Below, one piece after another: positions 1-8,645 of a stretch of 64,000 nt of DNA. A model generated the notes under the pieces. The model did not search any database. It saw nothing but the letters and a program-made list of their open reading frames with translations, and was not told the DNA's origin. The stretch covers positions 1 to 64,000 of the forward strand of contig NMRA01000564.1 in the NCBI GenBank assembly GCA_002633005.1. Reading direction: 5' to 3'. Made by a program: the position numbers and the translations under genes. Source of the DNA: Phoronis australis (lineage: Eukaryota > Phoronida > Phoronidae). Positions within the stretch are counted from its first letter, which is position 1; every line of letters starts with the position of its first letter.

Positions 1-82
1 CCGCTTTTTTGTTACCAAAAGGTCCACAACGTCTTCAATCCGACCCCCCTATATTGAAGACTGAGTGCGTGCATGTGTTGAG
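1..82 (+). repeat. Dispersed repeat fragment, inverted copy at 5170-5250
   Basis: The first 80 bases match the reverse complement of 5170-5250 with few differences. Both share the stretch that reads TACCAAAAGGTCCACAACGT on this strand, a run of C residues, and a TGCGTGCATG tail. It is a repeat of unknown family cut by the window edge. Confidence 0.7.
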
Positions 83-99
83 TTATAAATGTTAATGGG

Positions 100-312
100 A
101 AACCTTCTGCAAAGAGTGGATACCTATTAGGGACACATTGGCTAATTGCACAAAGGTTGTCATTACACTGGGAATGCCGAGAACGCAATGGAATAGTTGT
201 GAACACTGAGGTCTGTGCACTCATTGAAGAGAACAGCAAACCAACGGATGCCATTATCTTCACAGATGGGTCAGGCGTCAGGGGTGTCAAATCAGAATGG
301 GGATTGACCTAA
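100..312 (+). pseudogene. Non-LTR retrotransposon relic, RNase H-like region
   Basis: One frame stays open from about 100 to a TAA at 310-312 and ends in a peptide containing DAIIFTDGSGVRGVKSEWG. The FTDGS core followed by a Gly-Trp-Gly-like end resembles the first strand and catalytic Asp of RNase H domains in LINE-type elements. The upstream residues (LHWECRERNGIVVNTE) suit the connector to reverse transcriptase. Only this fragment remains; no reverse transcriptase motif is visible before the window edge. The family assignment is inferred from one motif. Confidence 0.55.
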
Positions 313-765
313 CGCCAGGATTATGACTGACGACTTAACTGACCAATCAGAACGTAATATTCCTGACGCACCTTCGTCTGCGTTTCCAAGCCGCCATTGT
401 ATCCGACAAACAACACGTTGTCGGTAAAGCTTGTTTTAGTCTATAGGTCAAGAAATTGTGCGATAAGAATGTTGAAACGGAGTTGAGATGGCGTGTGTAA
501 TTCTGACAGCCGTTATACTGCTCGAGAAGAATATCCCGTCACTTTTTGTGACTCATTTACAACATTCCATCACAAAATTTAGCGGAAATATCAAGTGTAT
601 GTATAAGATGTACAACGTACGTGTTCGAACCAGGGGTTATCGTATCGAGATTCGTGATATGCTTACCCGGTAGGTATTTGAACGAGGGCGAATCGAGATA
701 TGTACTAATGGATTGAAAAATAAAGTGCCTAATCTAATCCAAATTTACACATTGTCTTATTACAG
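313..765. other. Non-coding, intronic or 5' flank of the upstream receptor gene
   Basis: No exon with a splice frame was found. From 551 on it is part of the block duplicated at 3750. A short open frame near 540-673 is shared with the second copy, but it has no acceptor site and no recognisable domain. Confidence 0.5.
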
Positions 766-2514
766 TTGACGGATCATGGTCTGTTTCGGGAGACTGGGAG
801 AACTGCAGCATTAGCTGCGGCGTCGGCAAGATTTATCGACGACGGGCTTGTGACCTTCCGGCACCTCACTACGGCGGCAAGCCGTGTACAGGGGACTCGG
901 TACAGTCGAAGTTCTGCCAAGCAACACTAGCTTGTCCACGTGAGCAACGTTTTTCACTTGTTTATTCATACAAGTTTAACTTAACAACCGGAAATAATAA
1001 ACATTTTCATTGCACAGTTATTGAAAATCCCAAACTGTTCGAAAGGACAAGTAACCAGAGAAATTTTGATCGGCATCGATTACTGAGAAAGAGTAAGCTT
1101 TAGCCGAGGAATTGTGCATCCTGAAGTTATCTGTGTTAGAGAGTTCAAGTGTATATTGCAACGTTTCAAAATCCCTGGTTTTCTACACTCCAGACATCGA
1201 CGGCGCATGCTGTAAAAAACTTTGTTGGCCATTCTTGCTCCAGATTTGGAAACGTCAGGTGAAATCTTCTGACTCGCGAATCCGTTCCGACTCTGTTCGT
1301 CCAGTAGTTTTTCTACGGAGTTCAAGTCGGTCACAGTATGCAGGCCACAGCATCAGATTACTTGGTTGCTGATCCAAGAACGTGTTTACTTGGCCGCCTG
1401 CTGTGCTATCATATGACGCGACGAATGGTGCCAGGATCTCGTCCCTGTAACAAACAGGTGGCAGCTAATGGTCTAAGACCACGGTTCAGGCCCTTGTAGC
1501 TCCCCCAAAAATGAAGAAAATGGGGTGGGTGGTGCTTGTCGGTAGTTTAGTGGACTAAATGGGACGTGATTGCCTGGAATGGTCTTCAGTAGCTTCTTGA
1601 AGTTGTTTTGAGTAAAGCGGGTCCAAAAATTTGGCCTCAGCTCTTGTTTACTCGGATACGGATGTGCCGCCATTTTCAGAGCTCATCCATGTTCAGTCAT
1701 GAATTCTTGGCGTAAATCCAGGTACCCTTCAGGCAAGTGGAAATTGTCAAAAACCTGATAACTAATGACATAGTTTAACCTAAATTCTGTAATCTAGTGC
1801 GAAATGGCATTCGGCTTATGCTTCACTTTTTTGCACAATGGCTGTCGTAAATTTGTTATCTTTGGTAAAAATGGCTAAAATCGCACTTTTTTGGTCAATT
1901 AGGCATCTCAATTTTTTCCCGGTGGACGCAGCAAAGTAAAAAGACATAACATCGTTGAATTTCTTCATCTTAGAGAAACCCGACAGAGAGTACTTTTTTC
2001 AGTTATGCATTTTTTCAGGTGCCTTGAGACATGGTGCAAACAGGGGCTTTCATTGGCCCAGATCAGTTTTAACGTCAAAATCAGTCACTGGAACTGTGCT
2101 CTTAATCCCAATGTGTAGATCAGTGTTAACGTTAACGGAAGCACCGTGGTATTCGCTCCACTATAGCTGCTATGTGATTGAACTAAGCCGTTGACATAGC
2201 GACCGGCAATTCTTCGCAAGACTTCCCTTCCATCACCAATTCTCAGAACAAAAACTGTCACACCTTTGAATACAATATTTGACTTTTGTCCAATCGCGGT
2301 GAAAAGCTGCGAATGCAAATACGGCAGCTTTTGTCGATCTGATAGCGACGGTGTACGAGCATTGTTGCCCTGGCACTACTACTGCTCGGGATATGCTCTT
2401 AATGCGGCGTGGGTTTACATTTAGCATGCTACACCGTAAGCGATTGCCGTAGGTCAGTCTCTAGGTGTGGTTCTTGGTGAACGACCACTTTTCAATTTTC
2501 CTTCACATTTTCAA
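551..2514 (+). repeat. Duplicated block, copy 1 (matches at 551-975 and 2321-2514)
   Basis: Bases 551-975 match 3750-4174 at a constant offset of 3199 with very few changes. Bases 2321-2514 match 4175-4368 at an offset of 1854. The 1,345 bp between them (976-2320) are absent from copy 2, where the two flanks are fused. The match stops exactly at the N at 2515. I see no clear target-site duplication or terminal repeats around the extra 1.3 kb. Confidence 0.9.
766..939 (+). CDS. Thrombospondin type 1 (TSP1) exon, upstream gene, copy 1
   Basis: The exon is 174 nt, bounded by TTATTACAG before 766 and a GTGAGC donor at 940, phase 1 to phase 1. The peptide VDGSWSVSGDWENCSISCG opens a TSP1 repeat, followed by KIYRRRACD, GGKPCTGDS and a final Cys-Pro. 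The six Cys and the Arg layer of the fold are visible. The second Trp of the usual WxxWxxW start is Ser here (codon TCG), while copy 2 keeps Trp (TGG). The other coding difference is DLPAP against DIPAP in copy 2. This extracellular adhesion-type domain would sit next to the membrane. Confidence 0.9.
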
Positions 2515-5500
2515 NTGCGTCGGCACTTACAGTGAATGTATAAAGTCTAAAAAAGTAGGTCGCACAGTATGGGAAGGAACTATAAGTACTGCAACTGTCT
2601 TTCTCTGATTACTTTGCAAAGGACTTTTCATAGACGGATTTAGGGGGAGGGGGGGCAGGCCCCCCCGCTTGGCTGCCGCAAGCAAAATGAAACAGCAACA
2701 GCGTGAAGAAATATAGAATTCATTAACTAGGACTGGTAGCGGATGAGGGGGGCTCAGATCCCGGAAGAATCGTGTTCCCGTTTTTTTTTTAGTCCAACGA
2801 TAGATTTTCTGAACGGGAAGTCCACATCCCAATCCCCGCAACTTTCGGGCCCCTGTGCACACACAGTCGCCCTTTGCCCAATGACCCGAAGCAACATGTT
2901 GGGCCCCCCGTTGTGGTATCCTAGACCCACCACTGCTTTTACAGGACATCTGACGAATTCAGCGACCTCAATTAAGATACTTAAAAAATGTTCCTTTGTT
3001 TCTGCCTTCCGTTGCTAGCAGGGTATGTAAGACGAGTACGTTGTTTCTCTATTTTCTCCGCGATCACGTTACAGATGACTCTGTCAAAAATACATGTGCA
3101 TCATGGAGTCATACATTCGTCCGAACAAAATCCGGGTAAATTTGGTCTTTGAAACAAAATGTAGCTGCACCCATTAAACTGTAAAAGACTTGCTGGTAAC
3201 TTGCTGAACCCAACGACATGCACTATGGAGCACTACAAACGGTCATGTCACCGATTCCTATACCGGAATGTTTTAGCGAACACGTGTACGAACACAGAGT
3301 TGGTGACCTGTGTTTTCCAATATACTTTCAAGGTTTCATCGGTCATGTGTTGCAGTGTGTAATCAGTTCTTGTGTGTGTCCAAGTCAACAATATATATGC
3401 CATCTCTGTTACAAATAGCATATTTTTTCAAAAATAAATTGACGTCTTGTCCACAGCTATAGTCACCAGAAGTGGTAATGTAAATTTGTCTGATATGAGG
3501 AAGCGTTAGCATCAGCACAGACGCCTTTTTAAGGGGAAATTGTCGATAACAGCATCAACAGCAACTATAATCATGTACACGAGATAGCACAAAACAGCAC
3601 GATTGAAAACATGAAATGAACGATGATTTTTCCGACTTCCAATTACTCATGTAACCAAATGGGCTGGATAGAACTTTATATTAGATATGGAAACACAAAT
3701 TCAAGGCTTTCTGAAAGTCTATCCAAGTTTATTTATAAATGCGCATGAAACTCATTTACAACATTCCATCACAAAATTTAGCGGAAATATCAAGTGTATG
3801 TATAAGATGTACAACGTACGTGTTCGTACCAGGGGTTATCGTATCGAGATTCGAGATATGCTTACCCGGTAGGTATTTGAACGAGGGCGAATCGAGATAT
3901 GTACTAATGGATTGAAAAATTAAGTGCCTAATCTAATCCAAATTTACACATTGTCTTATTACAGTTGACGGATCATGGTCTGTTTGGGGAGACTGGGAGA
4001 ACTGCAGCATTAGCTGCGGCGTCGGCAAGATTTATCGACGACGGGCTTGTGACATTCCGGCACCTCACTACGGCGGCAAGCCGTGTACAGGGGACTCGGT
4101 ACAGTCGAAGTTCTGCCAAGCAACACTAGCTTGTCCACGTGAGTAACGTTTTTCACTTGTTTATTCATACAAGTACGGCAGCTTTTGTCGATCTGATAGC
4201 GACGGTGTACGAGCATTGTTGCCCTGGCACTACTACTGCTCGGGATATGCTCTTAATGCGGCGTGGGTTTACATTTAGCATGCTACACCGGAAGCGATTG
4301 CCGTAGGTCAGTCTCTAGGTGTGGTTCTTGGTGAACGACCACTTTTCAATTTTCCTTCACATTTTCAATATTGGCCGATATTGAAACAATTGTCTAGACA
4401 ACACTTTTGTTCACATTAAAATTATTGACAACTTGACTATGTCAAGTGTGGTCTTGCCCTGGTGATGATGTGTAGGGTTATGCATTGGCTGAGCTCTGAT
4501 AGAGCTTGCCATCAAATGGAACATTCTAGCAATTCATTGTTTTACACAGTCGCATTTGGGCACATTATTATCCAAATCCAAAATATTCTTTAATGTCTTA
4601 CAGACGAGAGTTTGTTGGCAAAGTGCATTTTAGATTATGAATGCTTGCCAAAAAGATGTCTATTGAAAAAATCTAGAAAAAAATTTGATTTTTCAGTATA
4701 TCCATTGAACCATTGCCAACCGTGTGTAATATTGCAAGAACCTTCATATTAAGGATTTCCTTGCTTTCCTACTAAATATGGAGACGTGTAACTTCGTGAC
4801 AACGACTCTATATACGAAAACATTTGTACCTAAAAGATTACGAATCAAGGGTATCTGGAACCATTCTACTTTTGCATCGAACGACAAATCAACCGAACAT
4901 TTGCACGCTATAGTCCATCACTCATTTGATAGCTGAGTGTTTAGAAATTTTTCACTATTTGTTTCCGTTAACTTGTGTGTGTTTGAACAATTATTAATTT
5001 TTCCAAACAGTATTTTCCAGGACTTTAACTAAATACCTGAAGAGTATTAAGAAAAGCAACCGAAAACTACTCGATATCGAGCTAAATAAGTCCGCCATGC
5101 GTTTCTCAAACTCAAGAATTTGATAAAGGGTGGAGGGAATTCTAAACTACTTGAGTCCAAAAAAACAGGGTAGCATGCACGCACCCAGCCTTCAATATGG
5201 GGGGCTCGAATTCCTGACGTTGTGGACCTTTTGGTAACAAAAAGGCGGGCGGACTAAAAAGCCGGGGCACCACTGTGAATTGCGCGTTTGTGCTTGTTCA
5301 GTGGACGTTTGTCGCATTTTCTCGGACGTTTTCTTTCTCAGGGGCGGACCTTTTTGCCCACTTCGAGCCACCGCGCGCATGGGTAGTTGGCATTTTTTAT
5401 GCAAAGCGAATGTAAATAAGGGTTTCTTTCGTTGATGTTTAGCAAATTCTCCTTTGATACATTTCAGAAGGTTCATTAATAGCCGCAGTGAGTTCCCTGG

Positions 5501-6015
5501 CAGTAATCTTCCTGTGCACAACAAGTGGGTACTATTTTATTCTGTAGCGACGAAAGTTATTCGAGCAGCGAAAGCTTCTTGAGGTTAAAACTGGTCAAGT
5601 ATATCCAAAGGACAGGGGTCAGAACGGTCCAAAGTCAGTTTATGAGAAAGAACTCTATGTTAACCCAGCGGAGTCGGTGGAATCATTTCAGGACAAACAC
5701 CTGGTGTATGACAGTCTCATAAACCTCGTAGACCACAATGAATATGCGAAGAATCGAATAAGTTCAACAAGTGTCACAGCTGTTGAGGAGGACTCGCTCG
5801 TCGAGGTGTCCAGTGAGGAATCAGGATCCTCAGAGTCAACCTTTGAGATAACTCAACGCCTAAGAACAGGCCGTCATATACGTTTCGCTCCGTCAAAGGA
5901 GATGGCTGAGAATGAGTTGAGTAGAGACGAAGGAAGTACGGAGGATGTGAATTCTAAACAGAAAAAGAACACGAAGCACAAACCAAAAAGCAAGAAAAAC
6001 AAGTCGCTGTTGTAG
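766..6015 (+). CDS. Upstream TSP1 transmembrane receptor, 3' part (join 766-939, 3965-4138, 5468-6015)
   Basis: Three exons chain in phase 1: two thrombospondin type 1 exons and one terminal exon with a membrane helix and a cytoplasmic tail. The junction codons complete sensibly (C+TT, C+AA). The order TSP1, transmembrane, acidic tail matches the 3' part of the large receptor at 8513-41421. Its tail keeps a short similarity to the juxtamembrane region of that protein (DSLINLVDHNEY against DSLVNVVDRQSD). I therefore infer a tandem paralogue that lacks the giant repeat region. The 5' exons are outside the window. The terminal exon has one in-frame TAG at 5545-5547, so the gene is a pseudogene, has a sequence error there, or makes a receptor truncated at the end of its membrane helix. 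Confidence 0.65.
940..3964. other. Intron between the TSP1 exons, with repeats and an assembly N
   Basis: No additional exon was found. It contains the 1.3 kb missing from copy 2 (976-2320), the N at 2515, and a G-rich/C-rich stretch around 2640-2930. That stretch may be related to the G-rich repeat at 52960, 54000 and 57560. The second duplicated block starts at 3750. Confidence 0.5.
2515..2515. other. Single ambiguous base (N)
   Basis: This is the only non-ACGT base in the window. The duplicated block 2321-2514 / 4175-4368 ends exactly one base before it, as expected for a join between two assembled pieces rather than a random miscall. Confidence 0.8.
3750..4368 (+). repeat. Duplicated block, copy 2
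   Basis: This is a contiguous version of the block at 551-975 plus 2321-2514, with the second TSP1 exon inside. After 4368 the sequence continues into unique DNA, whereas copy 1 ends at an N. Confidence 0.9.
3965..4138 (+). CDS. Thrombospondin type 1 (TSP1) exon, upstream gene, copy 2
   Basis: A 174-nt phase 1-1 exon after TTATTACAG with a GTGAGT donor at 4139. It encodes VDGSWSVWGDWENCSISCG and continues like copy 1 to a terminal Cys-Pro, with all Trp and Cys positions of a TSP1 repeat kept. It resembles the single TSP1 exon of the large receptor at 31323-31496 (same length, phase and YRRR/GGxxCxGDS core). Confidence 0.92.
4139..5467. other. Intron before the transmembrane exon of the upstream gene
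   Basis: No exon is recognised. Its start (to 4368) belongs to the duplicated block. Positions 5170-5250 are the inverted copy of the repeat at the left window edge. The rest is AT-rich single-copy-looking DNA. Confidence 0.5.
5170..5250 (-). repeat. Dispersed repeat fragment, inverted copy of 1-82
   Basis: The reverse complement matches the first 80 bases of the window, including the ACGTTGTGGACCTTTTGGTA motif on the + strand. Family unknown. Confidence 0.7.
5468..6015 (+). pseudogene. Transmembrane and cytoplasmic-tail exon of the upstream gene, with in-frame TAG
   Basis: The exon follows ATTTCAG at 5461-5467, enters in phase 1 and ends at TAG 6013-6015. It opens with a hydrophobic helix (GSLIAAVSSLAVIFL..., about 23 residues). 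A single TAG at 5545-5547 comes next, then, still in frame, RRKLFEQRKL and about 150 residues to the end. No other stop lies in this frame. In the paralogous exon at 33272 the helix ends in ...IIAWRRKRK, so the TAG sits where Trp would be. The tail has a possible YVNP site, an LVYDSL motif of ITIM type (5701-5718), an acidic stretch SSEESGSSES and a Lys-rich end. A 75-nt intron (GTGGGT at 5525 to CAAG at 5599) would also remove the stop in frame. It would remove RRK too and has a poor acceptor, so I prefer an inactivating mutation or base error. Confidence 0.7.
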
Positions 6016-6639
6016 AAACGTGCCACACTTGCAGAGACTAATTACGCGTGTTTGGTAATTAAGGTGCACAAATGTCTGAAGGTGCGCCCACTATCATGAA
6101 TTAGACACACGGGCATGTTTGTGAAACATTTGAGTAAAACCAGGGATTTCGATGTTAACGTGTATTCAATTGAACCGTTTACAATATCAGGACCTGAAGA
6201 GACGACGATCCCTAATGCTTCTTTTCTCATCTATTTGTACTAATTAGCTTAATGTGTTTTTGCCTGATTTGATGTACTGTCATCATCTTCTGGCTTTGTT
6301 TGCACGCTCATGAGTTCCCTCATCCTAAAGAGTGTGGTTGGTCAGTTAAGGAATAACAATCAGTGTCAACAGATTCGCAACTCCGACAGCCGAGTTGGTA
6401 ATGAACTATTGAAACCGCAAATATAAGCGTTGTCAAGTTTATAGTGCCTATAACCCTTGAGATGCCATCAAGATCATTTCACGTTATGAAAAAATGAAAC
6501 CAATAGCAGGGTTGTTATTTCCTCAGACAATTTCGGATTACATGTTAAATATAAAAAACAAGTGCAGGCGCTTTCGTGCACGTTGCATCAGACGTGCGCA
6601 GGCCGCTCAGGTGTGTAAATTGTACTGATCACCTAAAAC

Positions 6640-6800
6640 TAGTTCCTGCGTCTATAAAATTTAGCTTCGGAGCTAGATACCTGACTCAAGGATCTGTCAG
6701 TGGGCCTCGATGGGACTCGAACCTGCGACCTTGAATAAAGAAAGGGCACACTTATTTCACTAGGGCACACTGCTTTCTCTTACACATAACATTACGATCC
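6640..6800 (-). mobile_element. tRNA-derived SINE head (minus strand)
   Basis: On the minus strand an exact Pol III B box, GGTTCGAGTCC, lies at 6723-6713. It is preceded at tRNA-like spacing by an A-box-like CCTAGTGAAATAAG. No intact tRNA cloverleaf forms, so a SINE or tRNA pseudogene is more likely than a tRNA gene. The ends are not defined. Confidence 0.5.
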
Positions 6801-7375
6801 ACCGCTGTGTTCAGCTTGCGGAACTTTCCCGTGTTTTAGTAATGTTACGTTGCGTGTGATTTAAGTCTCAAAATACAATGTCATGTTTTTCACAAAGGGG
6901 CCATTTCTCACACTTCGAGGAGGGCACCGGACGTTTAGGCCGCCAGGCATTGTCCAAATGTTTTTAAGACCGGTTCGCCCTTGCGATAATGTAGTTACAT
7001 GTATGTATATCATATTTTAATAACAGGATGTTAGTGGAAATGGTTAATTAATATTGAAGGAATTGTCTAAGTTACATTTTCGTTACATAATAGGAGCAAA
7101 AGTAACCCCTTGTTTTGTTGAAATGTTCAATACTGAAGAAGTTATCATAGTTATGATTGATTGTTATATTTTCGTTACACAATAGAAGCATAAATAACCC
7201 ATTGTCTAAAGAGTTTTGGTTTCATAAGAATTTTAATGTAATTGAAGCCTAATTTTTATTGATAGCGCTTTGCAATGCTTAACCTGCACAAGTATGCAAT
7301 CAAACCGACTTATTGACCATTCGACCATAACATGAAACAGTAAACGCCATCCAGCGCTTTGGATGTTGCATCTAT

Positions 7376-7800
7376 AGTCACGACCTCCGACCTCGGGCCT
7401 CTGACATAGAAAGTTGTTACAAAGCCGAGGCGAGTAGAGAAAGGTAGATCAATTCATTGCAATGTTTTTCGTTCAGTATGTGGTGTAAATAGATTATTAC
7501 ATGTTCTCAGTCGTTATTCCCCTTATCTAGAGCCCGAGTGGATTTTGGAGAATTATCACCCTCGGGGCTAACGCCCCTCGATCGATAATTCTCCAAAATC
7601 TAGATAACGAGGGATAACGACTTCGCCATGTAATAATCTATATTTATTACATGGGGGATAACGGCTGAGAACATGTAATAATCTATTTATACCACATACT
7701 AAACGAGAAACATTGCAATGAATCGATTTACCTTTTCTGACTCTCCACGGCTTTGTAACTACTTTCTATGTCAGAGGCCCGGGGTCGGAGGTCGTGACCT
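7376..7800. mobile_element. Fold-back element (MITE-like) with arms of about 150 bp
   Basis: The left arm from 7376 (GTCACGACCTCCGACC...) is the imperfect reverse complement of the right arm ending near 7800 (...GGTCGGAGGTCGTGACC). Pairing continues inward for about 150 bp through the Cys/Gly-rich block, ATTGCAATG and AATAGATTATTACATG. A second, inner palindrome (GATTTTGGAGAATTATC with its complement) fills the centre near 7530-7605. No coding frame is present. A target-site duplication could not be assigned. Confidence 0.85.
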
Positions 7801-8231
7801 TTTAAGAAAAGCCGGGCTATTTTTGTCAAATAATGCTTTTACTCAAAACCAATTGAAAACTTAAATATAATAGAAATAAACTGAATTTATAAATTAAGGT
7901 TTACCAACTATTATAGCTTAAAACACGTTTTTTTCACGCTAAGCTTCGACCGGGAAATTATCGTCTGCTAAAGTAGGTTACCACTGGTAACTGAATATAA
8001 TTCTCAAGCCAAAGATCCTGACGACACGATACCCGCATTCAAACTGGAGATCGGTGATTTACAAGTAAGAGGACATGAGAGAAATATTTCATTGAATTAA
8101 GATATCATTTTTATGAAATTATGTGTCTTATTTCTCGTAGCGTATACGTACAGTACAATGCGGTTTGTTGAACGTGCGATTATTGCGCGTGCTCATTTAA
8201 GTATTATATTTTCACTCTTGATGACGTCAGC

Positions 8232-8310
8232 TGCTGCGTGGTGTAGTGGTTAAGGTCGGCGACCAGCTAACTCAAGGTTCCGGGTTCGACTCCGTCCTCG
8301 GTTTCCCGCC
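8232..8310 (+). mobile_element. tRNA-derived SINE head (plus strand)
   Basis: An A box TGGTGTAGTGG (8239-8249) and a B box GGTTCGACTCC (8283-8293) both match the Pol III consensus at correct spacing. The presumed acceptor ends do not pair, so a functional tRNA is unlikely. It lies about 200 bp upstream of the candidate first exon of the large receptor. Confidence 0.55.
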
Positions 8311-8512
8311 AAATCGTTATCTCACTAGTGAGATAACTGTATGGGTTATTACACGGTTGTATCTGTCATTTGACGCCTATATTGTGGTATAATATATATT
8401 TACACAAATCCACAAATGGTTGCAAAATTATAACAATCGCCGTAGGCGCGTTGCACGTTCAGATGTCATTCACCGAACACGTTAATTAAACACAAAATGA
8501 ACACAGAGTAAA

Positions 8513-8645
8513 ATGGTGGTAAAGACACCACTCATTTGTTTAGTAGTATACCTTCACCATATCCGCATAGCAGTGCTCCAACTGGTAAAAACTTTTGATT
8601 GGGAAACTGGATATACTGCGCAAGAGCGACTGTCAACAGATTTAA
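8513..8645 (+). CDS. Candidate first coding exon with signal peptide
   Basis: ATG at 8513 opens MVVKTPLICLVVYLHHIRI, with Lys at position 4 and a moderately hydrophobic core. It runs 44 codons to a GTAAGTG donor at 8646, leaving phase 1. That is exactly what the next kringle exon requires, and the joined codon is A+TT (Ile). The hydrophobic core is interrupted by two His and an Arg, so it is a mediocre signal peptide. The support is position, phase and donor; no other candidate start exon was found between 6016 and 10062. Confidence 0.5.

Larger units (their letters stand above)
6016..8512. other. Intergenic region between the two receptor genes
   Basis: No coding exon was found. It holds a minus-strand tRNA-like SINE head near 6640-6800, a fold-back element at 7376-7800 and a plus-strand tRNA-like head at 8232-8310. 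A TATA-rich stretch around 8380-8400 could serve the receptor promoter, but nothing else supports that. Confidence 0.5.

Noticed and set aside
488-673. Open frame whose last 40 residues recur at 3687-3872
   Set aside because: The shared part is simply inside the duplicated block; there is no splice acceptor and no known domain.
5192-5524. Minus-strand frame of 110 codons
   Set aside because: Overlaps the repeat at 5170 and the transmembrane exon of the plus strand; no motif or splice frame of its own.
8232-8310. Possible functional tRNA gene
   Set aside because: A and B boxes are perfect, but the acceptor stem does not pair and the anticodon arm is not clear; a SINE head fits better.
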